Source of the DNA: Candidatus Omnitrophota bacterium
Lineage (GTDB): Bacteria; Ratteibacteria; UBA8468; B48-G9; DTJG01
Assembly (NCBI GenBank): GCA_023819255.1
Contig: JAMWBU010000008.1
Coordinates: 1-62,715 of the forward strand
Direction: 5' to 3'
DNA: 62,715 nt
Below the pieces are notes generated by a model. The model searched no databases. It worked only from the letters and a program-made list of their open reading frames with translations, and was not told where the DNA came from. How positions within the stretch are numbered: the stretch's first letter is position 1; each line of letters starts with the position of its first letter. Of the stretch, positions 44,059-53,357 are shown piece after piece. Position numbers and translations under genes: made by a program.

Positions 44059-44346
44059 ATGGCAATTTATGTTATGCTAAGCACTCTCACAAGCCAGGGC
44101 GCAGAAAGTATTAAAAAGGATCCTGAAAGAATAAAGCAGGTTAATAATGAAGTTGAGAAGATGGGCGGAAAGATAATCTCCCAGTATGCTGTGCTGGGTC
44201 CCTATGATTTTATAACAATACTTGAAGCGCCAGACAACCAGACAGTTACAAAAATTTCGCTTGAAATTGGGGCAAGGGGCAGCGTTAAAATCACTACGCT
44301 CGCTGCAATTGATATTGACCAATTTATTAAAGGCATTAAAAGATAA
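44059..44346 (+). CDS. GYD-domain protein
   Basis: The protein has 95 residues from the ATG at 44059, preceded by GGAAGGTGA; an earlier GTG at 44050 is in the ribosome site. AIYVMLSTLTSQGAESIKKDPERI and YAVLGPYDFITILEAPD match the GYD family, a dimeric ferredoxin-like alpha/beta fold. The family is small and its role is not settled. It is co-transcribed with the small basic gene. Confidence 0.82.
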   Translation: MAIYVMLSTLTSQGAESIKKDPERIKQVNNEVEKMGGKIISQYAVLGPYDFITILEAPDNQTVTKISLEIGARGSVKITTLAAIDIDQFIKGIKR

Positions 44347-44430
44347 ATTTGCCGAAGGATATTTTCAATCTTTTAATCGCCTGTTCGAAAATGGTTAGTG
44401 CATCTAAAACGAGTTTGATCTAAAAGATTT

Positions 44431-47400
44431 TTAGTTTCGTTGTTTTAAAAAGTTATGTAAATTCAATATTTCTTCAATGATTTTTTTTCTAATTTCGTCG
44501 TAATCTTTGAAACTTAAACCATTTGGAAGTTTTAACGAGCCTGATATCATTTTTTCGTTAGGACCAACAGATATTTCTTCTGCCCATTTTGCTTGTTCTC
44601 TGATTCTTGTTGTGTAATTTATTTTGCTAAGAAGATTTTTTATTTTTTCCTCGGACTCAATTGCGAGTGTTTCAGCTTCTTTATCCTGCATAAGCTTAAT
44701 TTTTTCTACCATATTCCTATGTGTTAATAAATATCTGTAATCGTCTATTCCTTCTCTGAATGCTTCGTAGGTGATTGCCGGTCCTCCTGTTTCTTTTTCT
44801 GTTTTAGGATACCAATGAATGAAATTTGATTTTATATCCTTTAAATCGTCGTAAGGGTCTTTCCTGGTTCCTTGATATTCCCAGTTCAAAACGCCGTCAA
44901 TTTCTGCAATCCACATATAATACCCTGCCGTATACCTCATTGTTTCAGGTCTATATCCTTCAACATCATTATTGTAGATTAAAACTTTTTGTCCTTTTTG
45001 TTTTATTTCTTTTAATTTCTCCATAGGTGCCAGACCCCCATTTATATTCAAATAATCAGCCCGACCATTAACTTGTTTTATCATAAAATCATTTAATGGT
45101 CCATCTATTTCTGTCAGGACTCCAATTTCTTTCAAAATATCCAGCGCTCTTATTGTTTTTCTTTCCATTTCTTCTGCCCGCCATGATGGTTCATCAAATG
45201 TCTGAAATATCATACCGGGCCATTTTCTTTTCTTTGCTTCCTCGAGAAATGAAAGCATAAATTTTTTAAATTTATCTTCAAATTCTTTTGACATATCTTG
45301 ATATTTTCTGCTCAAGAAATCGTATGCGAATCTGTCAGGTCCATGTAATAACAAAATTGGTTCTGTAAACCCTGCCTTATTATACGCCTCCAAACTAAAA
45401 ATAAATATATCGTTTTCTTTGAACTCAAATTTAAAGCTATCATTTTCTTCAATAATTTTATTAGGGTTAAAAGGTATACATAGTCCAACAGTTGTCATTC
45501 CATAATTCTTCATATTTCTAAAGTCATTCAATATTTCTGTTTCTGTTGTTTTTTTCGATGTATAATACAGCCCATAAAGTTTTCCTTTTGGCTGCTCTAA
45601 TTCTATAGGTAAAACATTAACCTTCAGGTTAATAGTTGATTTTACGCCTGCTTCTGAACCCAAAAGCGGTTCAATGCTAATTTCTCCAAAATACTGACCT
45701 GTTTCTGCATCTTTTGGAATTTTAATAGTTAACCATATTTGAATGTTAGTGTTTTTGGGTATGTTAATCAGATTTTTTTCTTCGACGTAGACTGGGATAT
45801 TTATATATTCATTTGACCACTTTATATTATAAAGGCGCCTTTTATTCAAGGTTTTTACAATGCCTATTCTTATATTATCTTTTGATATTTTTCTTCGTTG
45901 TTTCGAAACCAAATCACTTACGCGTATTTGAAAATCATTTAAATCCTTCAATCCTCTTATTGCAAATGTTAATGGCTCAAACTCTCCTTTTGTCACATAT
46001 ATTTCAATTAAATTATTTCTAATTATTTCATCTTCTCTTGGAACCGAATTGGGAAATATAAGGTCTATGTATGGTCTTGAAAAAAAAACATATCCTCTGG
46101 AAATTTCTTCATTTGTTAAATCTGGAAGAGGCGTTTCGTCAATGTATTTTACCTCTTTAAAATTTATTAATCCGGGAATTTCAAATTTTTGCGTCTGGAA
46201 TTTTTCTAAGTTCTCTTTAATTTCTTTTGAAGTATAAAACCTGACATATTCGATACTTAAAATTCCATCAGAGTTATGGTTATAAAAAACTATTGGTCTG
46301 AAAGAAATCTTTTCTTTCGTCGACTCTGTTATTTTTAAGTTGCCATCAACATAAAATTTAATAACATTGTTACTTTCCCAGATAATTGTATATGTATGAT
46401 ATTTTGTATCAAAAGGAATTAAATTTTTCCATGTCATATTGCTTCCTTTATCATCATAGATTGCGGCTTTTATCATATTTGGGTCGCGTTCTTCAACAGA
46501 AATTGTTATTCTCGGTTTTGTTCCAAATTTTTCTCTCCATCCGAATGCCATTGCGCCACGGGTTAAAGGTTTTTCAAATGCTACTTTTGCTTCAATCTTC
46601 CCGAACGGATAAACAATTTTACTCATAATTCTTCCGTTTTCCTTTATAAAACAGTTTCCGAAACCTGTTTCAATGCCATTTTCTGTAAAATGCCATGATT
46701 TTTCATTAATCGCGCTTTCCTTAAATTCTTCAAATAGTAATGATTCTGTGAAATCTTTTTCGGTAAAAACTTTTTCTTCCTCAAGAACCTTTTTTGTTTC
46801 TGTGTCGACATTTTTCATTGCGTGGTTTTCTTGTAAAATAAATCTGAAATTGTCAAATATAAGAGTATAATCTTTGCTTGGAATTCTTATATAAATTAGA
46901 ATTCCTTTCAATGCTTTTATGTCTACGCCTGTTATAATGTCAGTTTCAAGAGTTACTGTTGAGGTCTTTTTGGGTAGGCATGTGGAAGACCAAAAAAACT
47001 TGTTCCCTTCTCTGTCATCAATTCTCAGATTAACTGTAACCGGTTCGTCATGCGGATTATAAACATCAAAATTAAAACTTTCAAAATATGTCCAGTCGCT
47101 TTCATTTAAAAATAATTCTTTATATAAACCAGGCCATGTGTTGGCTTCAGATTTTGGAAAGAAAACCTTGAGTCCGTTTTCGCCTTCAGGAGCGTTTTCT
47201 CTTGTTATTTCCGATTTGACACCTTTCATCTGCCAAATTTTTGTTTCTTCTTTTTTTTCAAAGTTTGAAATAACTATTTTTTCTTTTTTCTCTTCCTCGT
47301 TAACTTCACGAACTGAAATATTATCCCACCATATCTGACCACTTTTTCCTATTGCACCTAAAAATATTCTGATATTCTTGCATCCTTCTGGCACTAAACC

Positions 47401-47850
47401 GTATAACTTTAAATTTCTCCAATCAATTGAACCTTTTACCGGTATTTTTTTCTTAATAGAATGAATTCTTTTAAAGCTATCATCCATATAATCAACGGAT
47501 AATGCCACCATTCCACTAAAATTTTCTGCCTTAATATTTCCTGAGAATAAGTACTTTTTCCCTGTATCAAAATTTTTAAAATCGTAGAAATAATATCCTT
47601 CGTTGTCCTTTTCTTCTGATGGTTCAAAACTGATTTTAACGGAGAATTTCCCTGAATGATATATAGAATGGTCAAGCTCATATTTACATAAAGAACCCTT
47701 TACTTTTCTAACTGACCAGTAGTCAGGTAATCCGTCTTTATTTTCATCTATTTCAAAATCCCCATTTTTGATCAAGTTTTCTTGCGCTACTAGGTTAAAA
47801 ATTAGTAATGCATTCAATAAAATCAAAATACAAAAAATAATTTTTTTCAT
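44431..47850 (-). CDS. Secreted multidomain glycosidase-like protein with DUF4091 end
   Basis: This 1139-residue protein starts with a signal peptide (IIFCILILLNALLIFNLVAQ). Residues 25-190 are a CBM-like sandwich (NLIKNGDFEIDENKDGLPDYW) and 200-330 a second one. Residues 360-540 resemble a laminarinase/LamG sandwich (GKIEAKVAFEKPLTRGAMAFGW, KFYVDGNLKITES). From about 650 a barrel with TFDEPSWRAEEME and INGGLAPMEKLKE runs into the DUF4091 end (AFREGIDDYRYLLTHRNM). It probably works at the cell surface on glycans. GAGGAGGTG precedes its ATG. It is third in a regulator, prepilin, glycosidase run. Confidence 0.8.
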   Translation of the reverse strand: MKKIIFCILILLNALLIFNLVAQENLIKNGDFEIDENKDGLPDYWSVRKVKGSLCKYELDHSIYHSGKFSVKISFEPSEEKDNEGYYFYDFKNFDTGKKYLFSGNIKAENFSGMVALSVDYMDDSFKRIHSIKKKIPVKGSIDWRNLKLYGLVPEGCKNIRIFLGAIGKSGQIWWDNISVREVNEEEKKEKIVISNFEKKEETKIWQMKGVKSEITRENAPEGENGLKVFFPKSEANTWPGLYKELFLNESDWTYFESFNFDVYNPHDEPVTVNLRIDDREGNKFFWSSTCLPKKTSTVTLETDIITGVDIKALKGILIYIRIPSKDYTLIFDNFRFILQENHAMKNVDTETKKVLEEEKVFTEKDFTESLLFEEFKESAINEKSWHFTENGIETGFGNCFIKENGRIMSKIVYPFGKIEAKVAFEKPLTRGAMAFGWREKFGTKPRITISVEERDPNMIKAAIYDDKGSNMTWKNLIPFDTKYHTYTIIWESNNVIKFYVDGNLKITESTKEKISFRPIVFYNHNSDGILSIEYVRFYTSKEIKENLEKFQTQKFEIPGLINFKEVKYIDETPLPDLTNEEISRGYVFFSRPYIDLIFPNSVPREDEIIRNNLIEIYVTKGEFEPLTFAIRGLKDLNDFQIRVSDLVSKQRRKISKDNIRIGIVKTLNKRRLYNIKWSNEYINIPVYVEEKNLINIPKNTNIQIWLTIKIPKDAETGQYFGEISIEPLLGSEAGVKSTINLKVNVLPIELEQPKGKLYGLYYTSKKTTETEILNDFRNMKNYGMTTVGLCIPFNPNKIIEENDSFKFEFKENDIFIFSLEAYNKAGFTEPILLLHGPDRFAYDFLSRKYQDMSKEFEDKFKKFMLSFLEEAKKRKWPGMIFQTFDEPSWRAEEMERKTIRALDILKEIGVLTEIDGPLNDFMIKQVNGRADYLNINGGLAPMEKLKEIKQKGQKVLIYNNDVEGYRPETMRYTAGYYMWIAEIDGVLNWEYQGTRKDPYDDLKDIKSNFIHWYPKTEKETGGPAITYEAFREGIDDYRYLLTHRNMVEKIKLMQDKEAETLAIESEEKIKNLLSKINYTTRIREQAKWAEEISVGPNEKMISGSLKLPNGLSFKDYDEIRKKIIEEILNLHNFLKQRN

Positions 47851-48071
47851 AATAACACCTCCTCAATAATCATTGGAATTAAAACTATTAAGACGAGCAG
47901 ATATTTTTTCAAAAGGAGAAATTTTGTAATTTATTTGTTTCAAATTGTTCTTTTCTATATATTATTTTGCCAGTATTTTCTCCAGTAAATTTAATCCTCC
48001 TGCTGTTTTTTCCTTTCTCAAATTATTTGATCTAACAAAAATTGAAAAACAAGTGATAAATAAAGAAATCT

Positions 48072-48083
48072 AATCGGCCGATT
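48072..48083. promoter_or_regulatory. 12-bp palindrome upstream of the DUF4091 gene
   Basis: AATCGGCCGATT is a perfect palindrome with a CG-rich centre in AT-rich DNA, 21 nt after the prepilin stop. LacI-type regulators like such centres. It could also be the base of a terminator, but no U-run follows. The rest of 47851-48103 shows only a ribosome site before the glycosidase gene. Confidence 0.35.
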
Positions 48084-48103
48084 CCACAGAATTCTATATA
48101 TCT

Positions 48104-48853
48104 TTAGAATTCATACCTCATCCAAAAAATTGAGTCCTGACTGCTTCCGGGTATTTGTTCCCATTTCCGCCACTCGCAGTGACTGTCAACAAATAGAATG
48201 TTTACACCCCCAGTGTGCCTCCTTGAGATTGCTTCCCCCACATGAGTTTTGGACGAGGGATAAAGATGCCGATAGATATTAGTCTCATTAGGTCCGGCTC
48301 TAACATCTGTAATCAGGAAAGCTTTTGATGGTTCCTTGACTCTTGATAATTTTTTTCTTGAGTAATAGGGATACGCAGGATACCCGTATGTTGAATTAAA
48401 AAAACCACAATATCCATTATAACCATAGTTTGGTCCGTCTTCTAACTTTGTTGGGGTTCCATATGGCGTATATCTTTCTCTCGGTCCAGAGGGGCACCAG
48501 AATATATTTTTCACATTTACGGGTGTGCGATGGAACCCATCGTATAAGTCAAAATATGAAACACGGGTAATAGGTGCCGTTCCGTATGTGGGACTTTTCA
48601 AAAGATATGGAAGGATGTATGTAACCCAGGTTCTCTGAGTGGTGCCTTCTTCTCTTGCTGCAGGAAGCCATTCATCATAATCTTGTGCATAAAATTGGAC
48701 AGCAAGTCCAATTTGTTTTAAGTTATTCAAGCATACAGCCTGTCTTGCTTTTTCTCGTGCTTTTGAAAGCGCCGGAAGCAGCATCGCCGCAAGAATTGAC
48801 ATAATAGCCACTACTACAAGCAATTCTATCAATGTAAATGCCCTTTTTTTCAT
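48104..48853 (-). CDS. Prepilin-like protein with H-x-DG-type C terminus (second copy)
   Basis: The protein has 249 residues from the ATG at 48853, preceded by GGGGAGGTAATA; an upstream in-frame start would hide the signal. It opens [24 protein letters not shown] and continues [25 protein letters not shown]. This stretch is nearly the same as in the protein at 28229-28987. The C terminus has [19 protein letters not shown], where the H-x-DG tail reads VDSH. The middle differs strongly between the two, so the N terminus is conserved for processing and the exposed body diverges. Confidence 0.88.
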   Translation of the reverse strand: MKKRAFTLIELLVVVAIMSILAAMLLPALSKAREKARQAVCLNNLKQIGLAVQFYAQDYDEWLPAAREEGTTQRTWVTYILPYLLKSPTYGTAPITRVSYFDLYDGFHRTPVNVKNIFWCPSGPRERYTPYGTPTKLEDGPNYGYNGYCGFFNSTYGYPAYPYYSRKKLSRVKEPSKAFLITDVRAGPNETNIYRHLYPSSKTHVGEAISRRHTGGVNILFVDSHCEWRKWEQIPGSSQDSIFWMRYEF

Positions 48854-48922
48854 TATTACCTCCCCCTTAATTTTTAATTCTCCCTGCATGATTTCAATTA
48901 TTTTTATCACCCCCTTTCTAAT

Positions 48923-49969
48923 CTAAATTCTATTTTGTCCTTTTATTATTATTTGCGATGGAATTTCAATTTCAATTTTACCCATGCCTTTTTTGATAAT
49001 ATTCACAGCGCTGTCAATTACATATTCACCCATTTTTTCCAGTGGTTGTATAACCTCATGAATATGTTTTTTTTCTTCTATTTCGCCTGGAATTCTATCA
49101 AATGTTGCTAATTCAACGTCCCGGGGAATTTTAAGACCTGTTTCATTAATACCCTTCAGTATAGACTTAAGCAGGTGATATCCTACACAAATAATTGCAT
49201 CAACATTTTTTCTCCTGATTAAATCAATTGTTTTATTCAATAAAAATTGTTCTTGAAATGGAGAGATTAAATTAACAACAAGCTCTGGATTGGATTCTAT
49301 GTTTTCTTCATCAAGCGCTTTTTTATACCCTTCAAATCTATAAACAGATACCTCATATTCTTTCCACAAACCTATGAAAGCAATTTTTTTTCTTCCCAAT
49401 TTTATTAGTTCTTTTGTTATTCTATAACTATCCTGGGTGTGGTCTGATGTAATATAATTGAAATTGTAATTTTTTATAATTCTATTTAAGACGAAAACTA
49501 CATATCCTCTGTCATTTAACTCTTCAAGAAAATTATAATGAATTTTTTCTGGAACAAAGCTTATTACCGCATCACATTCATTTTTTTCTATTTCTTTTAA
49601 AATCGAGTAATGCGATTCGCTAAAATCAGAAAGGTGAAGTTTTATATTGTAAATGGAAATTTTTTTTAAAACCCCTTTGAATATTTCTATATAGAATGGA
49701 TTGGTTTGATATGTTGAAAAATGCGGAATTAAAAGGAAAAAGTGCAAATTCTTTTGGATATGGTTTACTTTTCTTATGAATGTTCCTTTCCCCTTTTTTC
49801 TGTATAAAAGCCCTTCTTTTTCAAAGTATCCATAGACTTTTCTCACTGTCATATGGGAAACACTGAATTGTTTTGATAATTCTTTTTCTGTTGGCAATAG
49901 CTGTCCATGTTTTCCCTTGTTTATATGAGTTTCAATATAATCTTTAATTTTTAAATATTTTGTTCTCAT
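48923..49969 (-). CDS. GntR-type regulator with LacI-like sensor domain (second copy)
   Basis: The protein has 348 residues from the ATG at 49969; an upstream in-frame start adds 22 residues that run over the promoter. The GntR winged helix reads LPTEKELSKQFSVSHMTVRKVYGYFEKEGLLYRK. The sensor domain has YVVFVLNRIIKNYN, LGRKKIAFIGLWK, VDAIICVGYHLLKSIL and VPRDVELATFDR-like PRDVELATFDRIPG. It has the same architecture and place as the regulator at 29031 but differs in sequence, so it probably senses another sugar. Confidence 0.9.
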   Translation of the reverse strand: MRTKYLKIKDYIETHINKGKHGQLLPTEKELSKQFSVSHMTVRKVYGYFEKEGLLYRKKGKGTFIRKVNHIQKNLHFFLLIPHFSTYQTNPFYIEIFKGVLKKISIYNIKLHLSDFSESHYSILKEIEKNECDAVISFVPEKIHYNFLEELNDRGYVVFVLNRIIKNYNFNYITSDHTQDSYRITKELIKLGRKKIAFIGLWKEYEVSVYRFEGYKKALDEENIESNPELVVNLISPFQEQFLLNKTIDLIRRKNVDAIICVGYHLLKSILKGINETGLKIPRDVELATFDRIPGEIEEKKHIHEVIQPLEKMGEYVIDSAVNIIKKGMGKIEIEIPSQIIIKGQNRI

Positions 49970-49974
49970 GCTAT

Positions 49975-50023
49975 GTTTATATTTGTTTATATTTATTTTA
50001 ATTCCATTATTTTTGTTTGTCAA
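49975..50023 (-). promoter_or_regulatory. Consensus promoter and tandem 10-bp repeats before the second GntR-type gene
   Basis: On the reverse strand TTGACA (50023-50018), 17 nt and TAAAAT (50000-49995). Two head-to-tail copies of AAATATAAAC (49994-49975) lie between the -10 and the ATG, where a regulator could bind. No Shine-Dalgarno site is seen. Confidence 0.65.
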
Positions 50024-50187
50024 GTGCCGTATCAAAATATGAAGCGAAAAGTCAACCTTTTATCCATAATTTTTCAACTTTTCTCCGAGTGTTGTTTTAT
50101 TAAAATTAACTGCAAATTTTCTTGAATTTCTGGTAATTAGCGAGATTTTCACTAACAGGTTATAATAACAGCCAAAAAAGGAGAACA

Positions 50188-51051
50188 ATGAGCATACCCT
50201 GGAAATGGGCCGCCTATATTGACCCTGATATCTATAAGACAATCGATGAAATCATTGGAATTTGTAAGTTTTCGAAGATTGAAGCGCTTGAACTAAACTG
50301 GCGTTTTACTTCAGGCAAAACTGAGAAAGAAATCGCTGAAATGGGAGATAAATTCAAAAGCGCTGGAATAGAATTGTACAGTTTTCATCTTCCATTTACT
50401 CAGGATGACGATATTTCCTGTTTTTATGAAACAAGACGCAGGGAATCTGTGAAAAGATTAATGACTGTAATGGAACAGGCTGCTTTTTCAGGATGCGGGG
50501 CAGTTGTGCTTCATCCAACGACAAGCCATTATGATGTAAAGATTGAGGGTTTTGATAAATATCTTGTTCAAATGCTGAAAAGTCTGGATCAGCTTATACC
50601 AGTTGCTGAAAAGTTAAACCTTACTATTTGTCTTGAAAACATGCTTCCTGGCGCGGAAGGTGAAAGATTTGGTTCAAAAATTGAGCATTTTAAGGTTTTC
50701 AGGGAGAAATGCGCCTCTAAAAATTTTGGTTTCTGCCTTGATACAGGTCATTCATTCATTACTTATGGGCCCGATGGACCTGAGAAGTTTTTTGATTCAA
50801 TCAAAGACGATATCTCGGCTTTTCATATCCAGGATAACCCTGGGGATAGAGACCTTCATATTCCGCCGGGCAGGGGACTTGTTAACTGGACATCCTTTTT
50901 TAGAAAGATGGCGCAACTGAAATTTTCCTTTCCTGCTACTGTTGAAGCGCTGCCTTTTGCTCCTGCACAGGGTTTTAAGTACAGCAGGCAGTCCTGGGCG
51001 AAGATGTTTGAAGATTTGAATAGCCTGGTTGAAAATGCTTTGAAACTTTGA
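50188..51051 (+). CDS. Xylose-isomerase-like TIM-barrel sugar isomerase/epimerase
   Basis: This 287-residue protein fits the AP-endonuclease-2-like family: ALELNWRF, IELYSFHLPF, GAVVLHPTTSHYD, ICLENML (metal Glu), GFCLDTGHSF (Asp, His) and AFHIQDNPGDRDLHIPPGRGLVNW. Members isomerise or epimerise sugars or inosose-type compounds with divalent metal. AAAAGGAG precedes the ATG and TATAAT lies at 50161-50166. It is followed by the alcohol dehydrogenase gene, which has its own promoter. Confidence 0.85.
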   Translation: MSIPWKWAAYIDPDIYKTIDEIIGICKFSKIEALELNWRFTSGKTEKEIAEMGDKFKSAGIELYSFHLPFTQDDDISCFYETRRRESVKRLMTVMEQAAFSGCGAVVLHPTTSHYDVKIEGFDKYLVQMLKSLDQLIPVAEKLNLTICLENMLPGAEGERFGSKIEHFKVFREKCASKNFGFCLDTGHSFITYGPDGPEKFFDSIKDDISAFHIQDNPGDRDLHIPPGRGLVNWTSFFRKMAQLKFSFPATVEALPFAPAQGFKYSRQSWAKMFEDLNSLVENALKL

Positions 51052-51076
51052 CACAAAGAACAAAATCGGATAAAAT
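51048..51076 (+). promoter_or_regulatory. Consensus leaderless promoter of the iron alcohol dehydrogenase gene
   Basis: TTGACA (51048-51053), 17 nt and TAAAAT (51071-51076) end 7 nt before the ATG at 51084. The TTGACA itself includes the last bases of the isomerase gene. No ribosome site fits. Confidence 0.78.
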
Positions 51077-51083
51077 TTATGCT

Positions 51084-52223
51084 ATGATACAATTTAAATT
51101 CACTTGCAATCCAGAGGTTTTTGCGGGCAAAAATAGTTTTGAAAAACTCGGAGAAGTTTCAAAAAAACTCAATGGCTCACAAGCATTTGTGGTTATTGAT
51201 AAATTTCTGTCAGAGAAAACAGACATAAAGGAAAAAACAATCAGGCTTCTTGAACAACAGAATATAAAAGCAGTCATCTACGACCAGATTTGTTCTGAAC
51301 CAACCACAGATATCGGCAATGAGTGTGTTGCTATCGCGAGAAAACACAACTGCGACCTTGTTATAGGAATTGGCGGTGGAAGCGCCCTTGACACAGCAAA
51401 GGCAGTGGCAGGATTGATAAAAAATATGGGTTCCATAGAGGATTATCAGGGCATCGATAAACTCAGGTTTCCATCTGTTGCTAAAATTATGATTCCAACA
51501 ACCGCGGGAACCGGAAGCGAGGTGACACTTACTGCTGTTTTTATAAGGGCAAAGGAGAAGAAAAAAGGTGGAATAAATAGCAAATATCTTTATCCAGAGG
51601 CAGCAATCCTTGATCCCCTTTTGACCGTCAGTTTACCGAAAAGCGTCACTGCGTCAACCGGCATGGATGCTTTCTGCCACGCAATAGAAAGTTATCTCTC
51701 AAAAAAAGCAAGTTTTATCACAAAACCTGTTTCAATGACCGCAATGAAGCTTATCTGGGAGAATCTGCCTTTGGCATTTGAGAATGGACAGGATATTGAG
51801 GCGCGGGAAAAGATGCTCTATGCAAGTTTTCTCGCGGGGTTGGGCCTTGCAAATGCCGGTGTTACGGCTGTGCACTCTCTTTCATACCCTCTTGGCGGTC
51901 TTTTCGGAATTTCGCATGGCACAGGCAATGCAGTTTTGCTTCCATATGTGCTTCAATCAAGTTTGCCTGAAACACAGAGATCTATGGAGGAGTTAGGATT
52001 TTTTCTAACAGGAAAAAAGATACAGGCAGAAGAATTTATAAGTGAATTAAAAGAATTTGAAAAATCCCTCGGGATTCCGCAATCTTTGAAAGAATTAGGT
52101 ATCTCTGAAGGCTCCATTGAACAGCTTGTTGAAGGAGCAATGCTGGTTAAGGTGCCGCTTGAAAACCACCCGGTTTGTCTTTCAAAACAGGATATTATAA
52201 AAATCTACCAATCAGCATTATGA
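51084..52223 (+). CDS. Iron-containing alcohol dehydrogenase
   Basis: The protein has 379 residues from the ATG at 51084; a longer frame from 51048 would overlap the promoter. It has GIGGGSALDTAKAVAG, PTTAGTGSEVT and the metal-binding FCHAIESYLSKK and HSLSYPLGGLFGISHGTGNAVLLP. It oxidises alcohols or reduces aldehydes with NAD(P). Its neighbours suggest a polyol, or an amino-sugar or small aldehyde intermediate. The following DegT gene is 15 nt downstream. Confidence 0.93.
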   Translation: MIQFKFTCNPEVFAGKNSFEKLGEVSKKLNGSQAFVVIDKFLSEKTDIKEKTIRLLEQQNIKAVIYDQICSEPTTDIGNECVAIARKHNCDLVIGIGGGSALDTAKAVAGLIKNMGSIEDYQGIDKLRFPSVAKIMIPTTAGTGSEVTLTAVFIRAKEKKKGGINSKYLYPEAAILDPLLTVSLPKSVTASTGMDAFCHAIESYLSKKASFITKPVSMTAMKLIWENLPLAFENGQDIEAREKMLYASFLAGLGLANAGVTAVHSLSYPLGGLFGISHGTGNAVLLPYVLQSSLPETQRSMEELGFFLTGKKIQAEEFISELKEFEKSLGIPQSLKELGISEGSIEQLVEGAMLVKVPLENHPVCLSKQDIIKIYQSAL

Positions 52224-52238
52224 CCGAAAGGAGTAAAA

Positions 52239-53357
52239 ATGCCAGGAAGGGAAGTTTTTGGAGAAGAAGAAATTCAAAAGGTTACAGAGGTTTTGAAAAG
52301 AGGGGTTCTTTTCAGATATGGTTTTGACACCCAGAGACAGGGAGTTTTTTTAACAGCCCAATTTGAAAAAGAATTTGCGCAATTTCTTGGTTCAAAATAT
52401 GCGCTTGGCGTAAGCAGCGGCACAGCGGCATTAAAAACAGCTCTTGAGGGGCTTAATCTATCGAAAAAAACAGAGGTTTTGACACCCTGTTTCACCTTTG
52501 TTGCGACCATAGAATCCATTGAAGAAGCAGGACTGAAGCCAGTTCTTTGCGATATAGATGAAAGCTTAAATATCTCTGTTGAAGATATTAAATCTCAAAT
52601 CAGCAAAAAGACATCCGCAATTTTGCCTGTTCATATGATGGGAAGCGCCTGCGATATGGCTTCGATAATGGAGGTTTCACAGTCTGCCGGCATTCCTGTT
52701 GTTGAAGACGCCTGCCAGGCAACAGGCGCTCAATATCAGGGGAAAAAGCTCGGCACATTCGGGAAATACGGTTGCTTCAGTTTTGACTATGTCAAGGTCC
52801 TTACAACAGGCGAGGGCGGAATGGTTGTTACTGATGATGAAAATCTTTATCGGCAGACTGACTGGTATCACGACCATGGCCATCCTCACAGGACAGACCT
52901 TGCCCGCGGAGTTGAAGAAAGGATGCGTAAAGGAACAAACTTCAGGATGAATGAGATTCAGGCGGCTTTAGGTATCGCCCAGCTAAAAAAACTTCCATCT
53001 ATCATTGAAACCCATAAAAGAAATAAGGCGCTGATAAAGCAGGCGCTTGAAAAATACGATTTTATCTCATTCAGAAAGCACAATGACAGCCAGGGTGAAA
53101 TTGCCACATTTCTTGCATTTTTCTTGCCTGATGAAAAAAAGGCAGAAAAGTTCAAAGACAAAATGAAGGCAAACGGCATCAATCCCGGCATTCTGAATTA
53201 CTGGCACTTTTTCGCAAACATTCAGAGTGTAAAAACAAGAAGGTCTTTTAAAAAGAGCAAAAAGATTCTTGAAAGGGCAGTTGTTATTGAAATTTTGGTT
53301 AAGATGGAAGCAGAAAAAATCGCTGATACACTTGATAAAATATGCAGAGAGTTTTGA
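52239..53357 (+). CDS. DegT/DnrJ/EryC1/StrS-family PLP aminotransferase
   Basis: This 372-residue protein has ALGVSSGTAALKTAL, VLTPCFTFVATIESI, PVVEDACQATGAQYQGKKLGTFG and the PLP-lysine strand FSFDYVKVLTTGEGGMV, with Lys in the usual place. Later NFRMNEIQAALG is the dimer contact. Members transaminate keto-sugars or dehydrate them. With the dehydrogenase upstream it could work as an oxidise-then-aminate pair. GAAAGGAG precedes the ATG. Confidence 0.92.
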   Translation: MPGREVFGEEEIQKVTEVLKRGVLFRYGFDTQRQGVFLTAQFEKEFAQFLGSKYALGVSSGTAALKTALEGLNLSKKTEVLTPCFTFVATIESIEEAGLKPVLCDIDESLNISVEDIKSQISKKTSAILPVHMMGSACDMASIMEVSQSAGIPVVEDACQATGAQYQGKKLGTFGKYGCFSFDYVKVLTTGEGGMVVTDDENLYRQTDWYHDHGHPHRTDLARGVEERMRKGTNFRMNEIQAALGIAQLKKLPSIIETHKRNKALIKQALEKYDFISFRKHNDSQGEIATFLAFFLPDEKKAEKFKDKMKANGINPGILNYWHFFANIQSVKTRRSFKKSKKILERAVVIEILVKMEAEKIADTLDKICREF

